DNA of 46,577 bases from JAGPUQ01 sp947084925 (GTDB lineage: Bacteria; Pseudomonadota; Gammaproteobacteria; Pseudomonadales; Porticoccaceae). Position 1 is the stretch's first letter; every line of letters begins with the position of its first letter. The stretch lies in assembly GCA_947084925.1 (NCBI GenBank), contig CAMTUJ010000018.1:1-46577 (forward strand), written 5' to 3'. Positions 7,836-15,626 of this stretch are shown piece by piece. Below the pieces are notes generated by a model. That model did not search any database. It was not told where the DNA came from and was given only the letters and a program-made list of their open reading frames with translations. A program made the translations under genes and the position numbers.

Positions 7836-7917
7836 CCGCTTATCTGGCAAAGCCGATCATCTCGCGCAGCAGGTCGGCGTCCGGGCTCTTCTCCAACAGC
7901 GCCCGCAGGTTCGACAT
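7824..7917 (-). pseudogene. IS256-family transposase, N-terminal remnant
   Basis: From ATG 7917 the minus strand encodes MSNLRALLEKSPDADLLREM and then IGFA, which I recognise as the start of IS256-family transposases. In the family this continues AAQRLMELE. Here a 1-nt length change creates a stop (GCC AGA TAA), and RLMEL resumes in another frame before the sequence switches to the RND fragment. Only about 30 of roughly 400 residues remain. Confidence 0.7.
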
Positions 7918-7934
7918 CTCGTCGGTCTGGTTGC

Positions 7935-7961
7935 TGGGGCGGAGAGTTTTGCAAGAGGCTC
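7935..7961. repeat. 27-bp IS-end-like repeat, copy 2
   Basis: This copy matches 973-999 with one mismatch. It lies 18 bp upstream of the IS256-type transposase start, where an IS terminal inverted repeat is expected. The outer end is at 7961. Confidence 0.65.
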
Positions 7962-7973
7962 TGTTGACCTCAC

Positions 7974-8000
7974 TAATGCGAACTATTATTGTTCGCATTA
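7974..8000. promoter_or_regulatory. Fur-family operator-like palindrome before tonB operon
   Basis: A perfect 10-bp inverted repeat (TAATGCGAAC / GTTCGCATTA) surrounds the AT-rich 7-nt centre TATTATT. AT-rich centres between such arms are common in Fur boxes upstream of TonB-dependent receptor genes. The arms also resemble the proposed Zur arms (AATGCAAC) apart from one extra base, so Zur control cannot be excluded. It lies about 125 bp upstream of tonB and 12 bp from the IS end. Confidence 0.6.
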
Positions 8001-8124
8001 CTTCAGATTTGTCCTGGCGCATTCCGTCCGGGCGGCCTGAGAGATCTTGCCGGCCACGGGCTTCGTAACCCCTCGATGCGTCCCCAGCCAGCGCTGTTTG
8101 ATATTTGAATTGGACACGTCTGGG

Positions 8125-8868
8125 ATGACAGCTTCACTTTCCGCCACGTTTGCCTTGAAGCCCGATCCTGGGGTTGAGCCGTCGCGCCCGGCATCGTCGA
8201 TGTTCGCGCGCGCGCGAATTTCGCCCGCCTCGTTGATCGGGGTGACGTTCGCGCACGCCGGGCTGCTTGGCCTGCTGTTGCTCGCGCCCGACACGCCTGA
8301 ACCGATCACGCCGCCGCGCCCGCTGATGGTGAGCCTGATCGAGCCCCGGGTCGAAGCACCCCAGCCGCAACTCAAACCGGAACCCAGGCCGCAGCCGCCC
8401 AAACCGGTGGCCAAGCCGCTGCCGACACCCGTCCTGGCCGCCAAATCGACGCCGACGCCCGTCCCCCTGCCTGTGGCCGAAACCCCCGAGCCGACGCCGC
8501 TGCCCGAACCCGTGCCCGATGTGTTGCCGCCGCCCGCGCCGGTGGCGGAAGCGCCCAGACCGGCACCGCCGTCTCCACCGGCACCCACGCCGCCACGCCC
8601 GGCGGATTACCTGAACAATCCCAAGCCGCCCTACCCGTCGCTGTCGAAACGCCTGGGCGAGGAAGGGACGGTACGCCTCAACATTCTGGTCAACCCGGAC
8701 GGCAGCGTGGCGCGGCTGGAACTGGCGAAGAGCAGCGGCCATCCGCGTCTCGACCGGTCCGCCATGGACGCCGTGCGGTCCAGCTGGAAATTCGAGCCCG
8801 CCCGTCAGGGCGGCAAGCCGGTGGCCGCGTGGGTCATTGTGCCGATTCAGTTCACCCTCAGGAGTTAA
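8125..8868 (+). CDS. tonB: TonB energy-transducing protein
   Basis: 247 residues. A cytoplasmic lead, one membrane segment (about residues 34-52, ASLIGVTFAHAGLLGLLLLA), a long Pro/Glu/Lys/Ala-rich periplasmic spacer (about 60-165) and a C-terminal TonB domain are visible. That domain has YPSLSKRLGEEGTVRL and the closing FEPARQGGKPVAAWVIVPIQF, typical of this family. It carries energy from ExbB/ExbD to the outer-membrane receptor encoded downstream. The frame opens at 8047; ATG 8125 is preferred and ATG 8200 is possible. No strong ribosome-binding site marks either. It is first in a four-gene operon behind the palindrome at 7974-8000. Confidence 0.88.
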   Translation: MTASLSATFALKPDPGVEPSRPASSMFARARISPASLIGVTFAHAGLLGLLLLAPDTPEPITPPRPLMVSLIEPRVEAPQPQLKPEPRPQPPKPVAKPLPTPVLAAKSTPTPVPLPVAETPEPTPLPEPVPDVLPPPAPVAEAPRPAPPSPPAPTPPRPADYLNNPKPPYPSLSKRLGEEGTVRLNILVNPDGSVARLELAKSSGHPRLDRSAMDAVRSSWKFEPARQGGKPVAAWVIVPIQFTLRS

Positions 8869-8871
8869 GCC

Positions 8872-9627
8872 ATGGAAACCGCCGCAACCCAAACCCAGCT
8901 GGGCTTTGCCCACTTCATCGCGCAGGCCGACGGCCTCGCGCACTTCCTGCTCGTGGTGCTGCTGGCGATGTCGGTGATCACCTGGTATCTGATCGTGTCC
9001 AAGAGCCTCGCCAACCGGCGTATGAAAAAGCATGCCGAGGCGTTCCTCGTGCACTTCTGGGATGCGCCCGGTCTGGCCTCGGTCGCCGACTACCTGCAGA
9101 GCCACGGCATCAACGATCCGTTCTCGCGCCTGACCCACCACGGGCTCAAGGCCGCCGAGCAGTACCGCAACAAGACCGGATCACGCCTGGTCGAGTCGGG
9201 CTCGGAAGACGAATTCCTGACGAGAGCCTTACGGCGGGCGATCAACCAGGAAACCGCGCGGCTCGAATACGGCCACACCATGCTGGCGTCGATCGCATCG
9301 TCCGCGCCCTTCGTCGGCCTGTTCGGCACGGTGTGGGGCATCTATCACGCGCTGGTCAATATCGGCATGAGCGGATCGGGCAGCCTCGACCAGGTCGCCG
9401 GTCCCGTGGGCGAGGCGCTGATCATGACCGCGCTGGGCCTCGCCGTCGCGATCCCGGCCGTGCTCGCCTACAACTTCTTCAACCGCGCCAAGCGCACCCT
9501 GCTGTCCGAACTCGACGGCTTCGCGCATGACCTGTTCGCCTTCATGTCGACCGGACTGCGCAACAACACCTGCGTCCATAAGGACGAGGCGCGCATCTAC
9601 GCCGCGCCTGCGGCCAGGAGCGCATGA
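8872..9627 (+). CDS. exbB: ExbB, proton channel subunit of the TonB complex
   Basis: 251-residue MotA/TolQ/ExbB-family inner-membrane protein. The first membrane helix (about 22-42) is followed by a large cytoplasmic domain. Two more helices then carry the family signature ASIASSAPFVGLFGTVWGI (about 140-160) and ALIMTALGLAVAIPAVLAYN (about 182-202). With ExbD it converts proton flow into motion of TonB. A good ribosome-binding site (CAGGAG) precedes ATG 8872, 3 bp after the tonB stop. The stop overlaps exbD. Confidence 0.93.
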   Translation: METAATQTQLGFAHFIAQADGLAHFLLVVLLAMSVITWYLIVSKSLANRRMKKHAEAFLVHFWDAPGLASVADYLQSHGINDPFSRLTHHGLKAAEQYRNKTGSRLVESGSEDEFLTRALRRAINQETARLEYGHTMLASIASSAPFVGLFGTVWGIYHALVNIGMSGSGSLDQVAGPVGEALIMTALGLAVAIPAVLAYNFFNRAKRTLLSELDGFAHDLFAFMSTGLRNNTCVHKDEARIYAAPAARSA

Positions 9628-10055
9628 TGGCTTTCGGCGAACTGACGCACGATGCCGGCGACGGCGACAACGCGGAGATCAACATGATCCCGCTGATCGA
9701 CGTGATGCTGGTGCTGCTGGTGATTTTCATCATCACCGCGCCCCTGATGACGCACGCGGTCAAGGTCGACCTGCCGCAGGCGTCGAGCCAGCCGAACGAG
9801 ATCAAACCCGAGACGATCCAGCTGTCGATCCAGGCCGACGGCGCGGTGTTCTGGAATGCCGAGCCAGTGGCCCCCGCCGCCTGGCAGGCCCGCATGGGCG
9901 CCGCCGCGCGGCAGACGCCGCAGCCGGAAATCCACCTCCGCGCCGATGGCGAACTGGCCTACAAGCATGTAGTGCGCGTGATGTCTGACGCCGCCAGGGT
10001 GGGGCTGACGCGCATCGGGTTCGTGACCGACCCGCGAGAAACAGCAACGCCCTGA
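9624..10055 (+). CDS. exbD: ExbD, TonB-complex subunit
   Basis: 143-residue ExbD/TolR-family protein: a short cytoplasmic tail, one membrane helix (INMIPLIDVMLVLLVIFIITAPL, about 19-41) and a periplasmic domain. The helix keeps the essential proton-carrying aspartate (D26 in PLIDVML). The start overlaps the exbB stop (ATGATGG), a mark of coupled translation. The gene completes a tonB-exbB-exbD set dedicated to the receptor that follows. Confidence 0.93.
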   Translation: MMAFGELTHDAGDGDNAEINMIPLIDVMLVLLVIFIITAPLMTHAVKVDLPQASSQPNEIKPETIQLSIQADGAVFWNAEPVAPAAWQARMGAAARQTPQPEIHLRADGELAYKHVVRVMSDAARVGLTRIGFVTDPRETATP

Positions 10056-10097
10056 TTTTCATCCCCAGCCCGCCAACCACTTCAAGGGACATGACTC

Positions 10098-12245
10098 ATG
10101 AAAACCTATCGAAATTCATTCAAGACCCGCCTGACCCCCATCGCCGCCGCGTTGCTGATCGCGCAGACGGGCTGGGCATTGGCCCAGGATACGCCTGCGG
10201 CAGTGGAGATGCCGCGCATCGACGTCATCGGCAGCGTCGAGAACCTGCCCAACATCGCCGGCGCGGGACATATCCTCGACAGCGAGGAACTGGAAACCAG
10301 CCGCGTGTTCACCGTCAACGAGGCGCTGCGCAAGGTGCCCGGCGTGCATGTGCGCGACGAGGAGGGCTTCGGCATCCGGCCCAACATCGCCATCCGCGGC
10401 CTGAATCCCACCCGTTCCACCAAGGTCACCCTGCTGGAGGATGGCGTTCCGCTCGCCTATGCGCCCTACGGCGACAACGCCAGCTACTACCATCCGCAAA
10501 TCGACCGTTACGAGCGCATCGAGGTGCTGAAGGGCGCGGGCTCGCTGCTGTTCGGCCCGCAAACCATCGGCGGCGTCATCAACTACATCACGCCGGCCCC
10601 GCCGCAAGAGTTCGGCGGCTACGTCCAGGGCGTATTGGGCAACCGCGACTTTTTCAACGGTCGCGTCAACGTCGGTGGCGGCGGCTTCCTGCTCAATCTC
10701 ACCCGCAAGCAGGGCGACGGCGCGCGCGACAACATGGAACACGCGCTGGACGACCTCAACCTGAAATATGTGACGAGCATCGGCGGCAATCAGGCGCTCA
10801 CCCTGCGCGCCAACTACTACACGGAAGATTCAACCGTCACCTACACCGGCCTGACCCAGGCTGAATTCCAGAATCTCGGTGCGCGCTACAACCCGTTCAA
10901 GAACGACAAGTTCGATGTCGAGCGCATGGGGCTGTCGGCCACCCATGAAGTGGAATTCGGCAAGGGCGCGATGCTCACCACCAACCTGTATTACGCGACC
11001 TTCGACCGTGACTGGTGGCGGCAGTCGAGCAACAGCACCGACGGGCAGCACGCCGGCTGCAACACGAGCTTCGTCATCGACGGCGTGTCTGCCACCTTTA
11101 CCGAGCACCGGCTCGCCGGTCGCCAGGTAAACCCGGACACGCAGTTCAACTGCAACCAGGGCCGCCTGCGCTACTACGAAACCTGGGGCATCGAGCCGCG
11201 CCTGACGCTCCAACACGGCATGGGCGAATTCCAGGCCGGCGTCAAGGCGCACTTCGAGGAGCAGGACCGCAAGCAGACCAACGGCGCCAGCCCGACCGCC
11301 CGCAGCGGCGTCACGGTCGAGAACAACCTGCGCAACACCGATGCATATTCGGCGTTCGTCGCCAACCGCTTCGACTTCGGGCCGGTCAGCGTCACCCCCA
11401 TCGTGCGCTACGAGCATATCGACGGCGAGCGCACCAACCGGCTGACCGGCGCGTCCGGTTCGACCACCGTCACCGCCACCACGCCGGGCATCGGCGTCAC
11501 CTGGAACCCGGCCAAGCATCTGACGGTGTTCTCCAGCCTGCACAAGGGCTTCGCCCCGCCGCGCGTGGAAGACCTGGTCGGCGGAACCGGCACCGTCACC
11601 GACGTGGATCACGAAGAATCCACCAACTTCGAACTGGGGCTGCGCAGCCAGCCGGCGCCCTGGGCCTCGGTGCAAGCGGCGTATTTCCGCAACGACTACG
11701 ACAACCTGATCGCGGTCGGCTCCATCGCCGGCGGCAGCACCCCGCTGTCGCAGGGCAAGGCGCTGTTCGAAGGTCTGGAACTCGCCGCCGGGGCCGAAAT
11801 GAAGAACGGCCTCTACGGCCGCATGGCCTACACCTGGCTGCCCACCGCCGATCAGGAAACGCCGTTTCGGCGCGTCGACACCCAGGCCGTCGTGCCCGGC
11901 AGCGCGGCAGGCAACCGCCAGCCTTACGCCCCGGAGCATACCCTGACCACGGCGGTGGGCTACGCCACTGGGCCGCTGCGCGCGGAGATCGAGGCGCAGC
12001 ACGTCGACGAGCAGTTCTCCGACTTCGCCAACACCGTCGCGCCTGCCGCCAATGGGCAAACCGGCATCATCGACGGCTACACGGTCTGGAACGCCTCCCT
12101 CAACTATCAGTTGCAGCCCAAGGGTGCCGCGCTGTTCCTCACCGGCAAGAACCTCGCTGACAAGACCTACATCGTCGACCGCACCCGCGGCATTCAGGTG
12201 GGCATGCCGCGCCTGGTGCAAGTCGGCGTCGAGTACGCGTTTTAA
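10098..12245 (+). CDS. TonB-dependent outer-membrane receptor, FecA-like
   Basis: 715 residues. A signal peptide (cleaved near ALAQ, about 34) and a plug domain (about 45-160, with VNEALRKVPGVHVRDEEGF and NIAIRGLNP) precede a 22-strand-type barrel ending in the aromatic VGVEYAF. The plug resembles FecA-type Fe(III)-dicitrate receptors, but the extra N-terminal signalling domain of E. coli FecA is absent, so it should not signal to a sigma factor. A pair of cysteines in a loop (CNTSFV ... FNCNQG) may form a disulfide. AAGGGA precedes ATG 10098 by 8 nt. Ligand unknown: ferric chelate is likeliest, but zinc is possible given the neighbours. Confidence 0.88.
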   Translation: MKTYRNSFKTRLTPIAAALLIAQTGWALAQDTPAAVEMPRIDVIGSVENLPNIAGAGHILDSEELETSRVFTVNEALRKVPGVHVRDEEGFGIRPNIAIRGLNPTRSTKVTLLEDGVPLAYAPYGDNASYYHPQIDRYERIEVLKGAGSLLFGPQTIGGVINYITPAPPQEFGGYVQGVLGNRDFFNGRVNVGGGGFLLNLTRKQGDGARDNMEHALDDLNLKYVTSIGGNQALTLRANYYTEDSTVTYTGLTQAEFQNLGARYNPFKNDKFDVERMGLSATHEVEFGKGAMLTTNLYYATFDRDWWRQSSNSTDGQHAGCNTSFVIDGVSATFTEHRLAGRQVNPDTQFNCNQGRLRYYETWGIEPRLTLQHGMGEFQAGVKAHFEEQDRKQTNGASPTARSGVTVENNLRNTDAYSAFVANRFDFGPVSVTPIVRYEHIDGERTNRLTGASGSTTVTATTPGIGVTWNPAKHLTVFSSLHKGFAPPRVEDLVGGTGTVTDVDHEESTNFELGLRSQPAPWASVQAAYFRNDYDNLIAVGSIAGGSTPLSQGKALFEGLELAAGAEMKNGLYGRMAYTWLPTADQETPFRRVDTQAVVPGSAAGNRQPYAPEHTLTTAVGYATGPLRAEIEAQHVDEQFSDFANTVAPAANGQTGIIDGYTVWNASLNYQLQPKGAALFLTGKNLADKTYIVDRTRGIQVGMPRLVQVGVEYAF

Positions 12246-12259
12246 CGCAGCCCTGTGTG

Positions 12260-12292
12260 TTGCCCGGGCAGGCTTCGAGCCCGCCCGGGCAA
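12260..12292 (+). terminator. GC-rich hairpin after the receptor gene
   Basis: A perfect 10-bp stem (TTGCCCGGGC / GCCCGGGCAA) encloses a further small stem (GGCT / AGCC). It lies 15 bp after the receptor stop. No T-run follows, so it may act as an mRNA stabiliser or a weak terminator rather than a classical one. Confidence 0.5.
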
Positions 12293-12324
12293 ACCGGCAA
12301 TCTCGGCGGCAAAGGAAAACATTG

Positions 12325-13065
12325 ATGCAAATTGACCAAACAGAAATGCGGGCCACCTTGGCCAACGTGGCCCGACACTCGATGACCTCCCGCAGTCTGG
12401 CCGGTCTGGCGCGGCATGGACTGCCGCACCCCCACGAAGTGCTCGACATTGCCATCTCCCGCCGGAATATCAGCCTCTGTTGGACGCGCGCTCGGAGGAC
12501 ATCGTCGGCTACGAGGCGCTGGCGCGGTTTTATCGCACCAACGGCGAATCCGTGCCGCCGAATCTGATGTTCGGCGCTGCATGAGCACCCATTGCTGCTG
12601 CTCCATGTGGAACTGGAAATGAAGCGGCTGCAACTTGCCCATGCGCCGGAAGCGCTCCGTCTGTTCCTCAACCTGGACCCGGACAGCTTTCACCTGGGCG
12701 AGGGGCTTCGGCACAATCTGTTCGTGGACCTGTTCCGCCGCCACCAGCGGTCCGACCAACAGATCACGGTCGAGGTGATCGAGAATCTCTCCATTCAGGA
12801 CGTGGAGCGCTCGCAGGAAATGATCAGCGTGCTCAAGGGCGCGGGATTCGGCGTGGCGTTGGACGACATGGGCGTAGCGGGCACTGTGGTGAGCTACGAC
12901 ACCTTGAGCGAGTCGTCGGAAGTGAAGCCCGACCGCTCCTGTCCGACCAAGCGCACTCCCCGCCGTATCGACGCTTTGCAATGGTTCCTGGGCCTGTGCC
13001 GCGCCATGGGAGTACGCACCGTGCTGGAAGGGGTGGATTCAACTTTGAAGTGCAATTTTGATTAG
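12325..13065 (+). pseudogene. EAL-domain cyclic-di-GMP phosphodiesterase, frameshifted and truncated
   Basis: Translation in pieces shows an EAL domain: IVGYEALARFYR (12.5 kb), FLNLDPDSF, ITVEVIENLS, FGVALDDMG and RTVLEGVDS. The reading frame changes near 12465-12470 and back near 12577, so only the middle segment is out of register, and a TGA at 12582 blocks it. After EGVDS the sequence runs into the IS5-type element and the domain end is lost. ATG 12325 has AAAGGA upstream. Intact enzymes break down cyclic-di-GMP; this copy is almost certainly dead. A sequencing error could explain one indel but not the truncation. Confidence 0.75.
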
Positions 13066-13066
13066 G

Positions 13067-13752
13067 TCCTGTTAACAATCAGGTTTAGACTACGGCTCCA
13101 ACTCATTGCAGGAGTTGGACCGATGGTTAGACGCACGCTACGCAATGACCAATGGGAACGGATCAAAGACCTGTTGCCTGGCAAGCCGACGGATCCTGGC
13201 GCCACCGCCGCAGACAACCGACGGTTCATCGAGGCGGTGCTGTGGGTGCTGCGAACCGGCGCCCCGTGGCGCGATCTGCCGGCGGTGTTGGGCCACTGGC
13301 ACACGACGTACATGCGCTTCTCGCGCTGGCACAAGACCGGCGTGTGGCAACGGCTCCTGGACGCAGTCAGCGGCGATGCCGACCTGGAAGAAGTCTTCAT
13401 TGACAGCACCGCCATCCGCGCCCACCTGCCTGCCGCCGGGGCACCCCAAAAAACGGCACTCAGGCAGTGGGCCGCTCTCGTGGCGGCTTCGGAACGAAGA
13501 TTCACCCGATCGCCGACGCCTTGGGCAATCCGCTGACGTTCCGGCTCACCGCTGCGCAGGAGGCCGACATCACGCAAGCGCACGCGTTGCTGGCCTCCAT
13601 TGACCCGCCCGCCGCCGTGATCGCCGACAAATGGTACGACGCGGACGCCTTCGTCCAGGCCATCGCCGACACCGGTGCCCACGCGGTGATCCCACCGCGG
13701 CGCAACCGCCATCAACCCCGGTCCTGGGACACGCATCGCTACCGCGCCCGGC
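13067..13752 (+). mobile_element. IS5-family (IS427-like) insertion sequence, right end missing
   Basis: The element starts close to 13067 (GGTCCTGTTAACAATCAGG looks like a left terminal sequence; the exact boundary between about 13040 and 13067 is uncertain). It carries the two overlapping transposase frames typical of the IS427 group. No matching right end (AACAGGACC-like) occurs downstream, and the transposase loses similarity at about 13750. The left insertion point interrupts the EAL gene and the broken right side abuts the GAPDH gene, so the element has probably mediated a deletion. Confidence 0.75.
13123..13752 (+). pseudogene. IS5-family transposase, two frames, C-terminus lost
   Basis: Frame A (MVRRTLRNDQWERIKDLLPG..., from 13123) and frame B (GRSRGGFGTKIHPIADALGN...) are joined by a -1 shift at the A6 run AAAAAAC (13448-13454), the usual programmed site. 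Frame A contains FIEAVLWVLRTGAPWRDLP and the first catalytic aspartate region (VFIDSTAIRAH). Frame B contains ADKWYDAD with the second. The final part with the catalytic glutamate (usually ...ERFF.RIK...RYEK) is missing after DTHRYRAR, so the enzyme is inactive. Frame B continues without a stop into the GAPDH gene. Confidence 0.8.
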
Positions 13753-13823
13753 TTGCAGGGTCGGGAATCCATCACGATAATGACGGCCCTTTTCCGCCAG
13801 CTCGCAGCCGGGGTGTCGCTCAG

Positions 13824-15278
13824 GTGAAACGACCGCAACCGCAGGACTTTTTCAAGGACTGGAAAGCGCGTGAGGCGCTGGCCGAGGCCATGATCCCGCT
13901 GATCGGCAAGCTGTACCGGGAGAACAATGTCTCCCTCTATATGTACGGCCGCAACATGGTCAACCGCTCGGTCACCGATCTGATGAAGGCGCACCGCTTC
14001 GTGCGCCAGGTCGAGCAGAACGAGCTGTCCGAGTTCGATACCTTCCCGATGATCCAGGCGCTGGCCGATATGGACCTGGGGCCGGCTCACGTCGATATCG
14101 GCAAGCTCACCGTGGGGTTTCAGGAGCAGAGCAACGGGCGCACGCCGCGGGACTACCTGCAGCAGGTGATCGGCAACGACATCGGCGCCATGCGCAAACC
14201 GCTGCCGCAGCCCCAGGATGTAGTGCTCTACGGCTTTGGTCGCATCGGTCGGCTGTTGGCGCGGATTCTGATCGAGAAAACCGGCGGCGGGGATACCCTG
14301 CGGTTGCGCGCCATCGTGGTTCGCAAGGGCGGTGGCCCGGATGATCTGGACAAGCGCGCGAGCCTGTTGCGTCGCGATTCGGTGCATGGACCCTTCCGCG
14401 GCACCATCCGCGTGCTTGACGAAGAGCGCAAGCTGGTTTGCAACGGTAACGAAATCCACGTCATCGAGGCGAATTCGCCCGCCGAAGTCGATTACACGCA
14501 GTACGGCATCAGCAACGCCATCGTGATCGACAACACCGGTGCCTGGCGCGACGAGGCCGGGCTGTCCAGGCACCTGCAATGTCCGGGCGCCGCCAAGGTC
14601 ATCCTGACCGCGCCGGGCAAGGGCAAGATTCCCAACATCGTCTATGGCGCGAATCAGGACGAAATCACGCCTGACCAGAAGATTCTGTCGGCGGCGTCCT
14701 GTACCACCAATGCGATCGTGCCGGTGTTGAAGGCCGTGCTGGATGAATACGGGATTCGCAGCGGGCATGTGGAGACCGTGCATTCCTACACCAACGACCA
14801 GAACCTGATCGACAATTACCACAAGGGCGCGCGGCGCGGGCGCAGCGCCCCGCTCAACATGGTGATCACCGAGACCGGCGCCGCCAAGGCCGCGACCAAG
14901 GTCATACCCGAGCTTGCCGGCAAGCTCACCGGCAATGCGATTCGGGTGCCGACGCCGAATGTGTCGCTCGCGATTCTCAACCTGCGACTGGGTCGCTCGA
15001 CCACGGTTGCGGAGATCAACGAATTCATGCGGCGCACGGCGCTGTTTTCGGCGCTCCAGCAGCAGATCGGCTACACCATTTCCAGCGAAGCGGTATCGAC
15101 CGATTTCGTCGGCGACCGCCACGCCTGTGTGTTTGATTCGCAAGCGACGATCGTCAATGACGACAACTGCGTGCTCTATTGCTGGTACGACAACGAGTTC
15201 GGCTACAGTTGCCAGGTGGTGCGTTGTCTGGAGGAAATGGCCGGCGTCCGCTGGGCCATGTATCCGACCCATGCCTGA
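13824..15278 (+). CDS. Glyceraldehyde-3-phosphate dehydrogenase, long form with N-terminal extension
   Basis: About 484 residues against some 335 for ordinary GAPDH. It belongs to the long proteobacterial form with an N-terminal helical domain of about 125 residues (DFFKDWKAREALAEAMIPL ... YGRNMVNRSVTDLMKAHRF). Then come the Rossmann motif GFGRIGR (from G137), the catalytic SAASCTTN (C293), HSYTNDQNLID and the closing WYDNEFGYSCQVVR. It interconverts glyceraldehyde-3-phosphate and 1,3-bisphosphoglycerate; Pseudomonas-type long forms are linked to gluconeogenesis. GTG 13824 just before DFFKDW is the likely start (weak ribosome-binding site); ATG 13890 would cut conserved residues. The frame is open upstream into the IS transposase, so the native promoter was probably lost. 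Confidence 0.88.
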   Translation: MKRPQPQDFFKDWKAREALAEAMIPLIGKLYRENNVSLYMYGRNMVNRSVTDLMKAHRFVRQVEQNELSEFDTFPMIQALADMDLGPAHVDIGKLTVGFQEQSNGRTPRDYLQQVIGNDIGAMRKPLPQPQDVVLYGFGRIGRLLARILIEKTGGGDTLRLRAIVVRKGGGPDDLDKRASLLRRDSVHGPFRGTIRVLDEERKLVCNGNEIHVIEANSPAEVDYTQYGISNAIVIDNTGAWRDEAGLSRHLQCPGAAKVILTAPGKGKIPNIVYGANQDEITPDQKILSAASCTTNAIVPVLKAVLDEYGIRSGHVETVHSYTNDQNLIDNYHKGARRGRSAPLNMVITETGAAKAATKVIPELAGKLTGNAIRVPTPNVSLAILNLRLGRSTTVAEINEFMRRTALFSALQQQIGYTISSEAVSTDFVGDRHACVFDSQATIVNDDNCVLYCWYDNEFGYSCQVVRCLEEMAGVRWAMYPTHA

Positions 15279-15626
15279 TTTCCCGGGCAGGCGGGTGATG
15301 CCCGGCGCGCGCGTCGCTTGCGATTGCGCGTAGGTACTGACGATGCAAGCGAACATTCCCCCCGCTGCTTCGGCGGGGGCGGCCCCGTCGGGTGTGTCAG
15401 CAAGGCTTCCCCATGATTGGCGTGTGTCGCGGACGGGATCTGCCTGCCAGCCGGTCCCCGCCCCTGACATGGGCTGTGCGCGGCGCGCCCGATTTTTCGG
15501 CAGCAAAAACGATGGCACGAGTATGAATATCAAGCAATGCGCGGCAGGCCGACTGAGGCTGATTTGCCGCCCGATTTCAGCGGTGGTCAGCCTGGCCGTC
15601 GCCTGTATCCATTACCGGGAGGGCAT
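15279..15626. other. 348-bp intergenic region between GAPDH and pntAA
   Basis: No gene is recognisable. A 7-bp hairpin (CCGGGCA / TGCCCGG, 9-nt loop, 15283-15305) follows the GAPDH stop and may end or stabilise its transcript, though no T-run follows. I see no convincing -10/-35 pair for the pnt operon. Confidence 0.45.

Noticed and set aside
7011..7967. Plus-strand frame opposite the RND fragment
   Set aside because: Gln/His-rich translation typical of an antisense shadow; the minus strand has real RND similarity.
10830..12671. A 613-codon frame antisense to the TonB-dependent receptor
   Set aside because: Low-complexity translation, and the sense gene is clear.
13062..15533. An 823-codon frame antisense to IS5/GAPDH
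   Set aside because: It crosses unrelated units (IS remnant, GAPDH, intergenic DNA), so it cannot be one gene.
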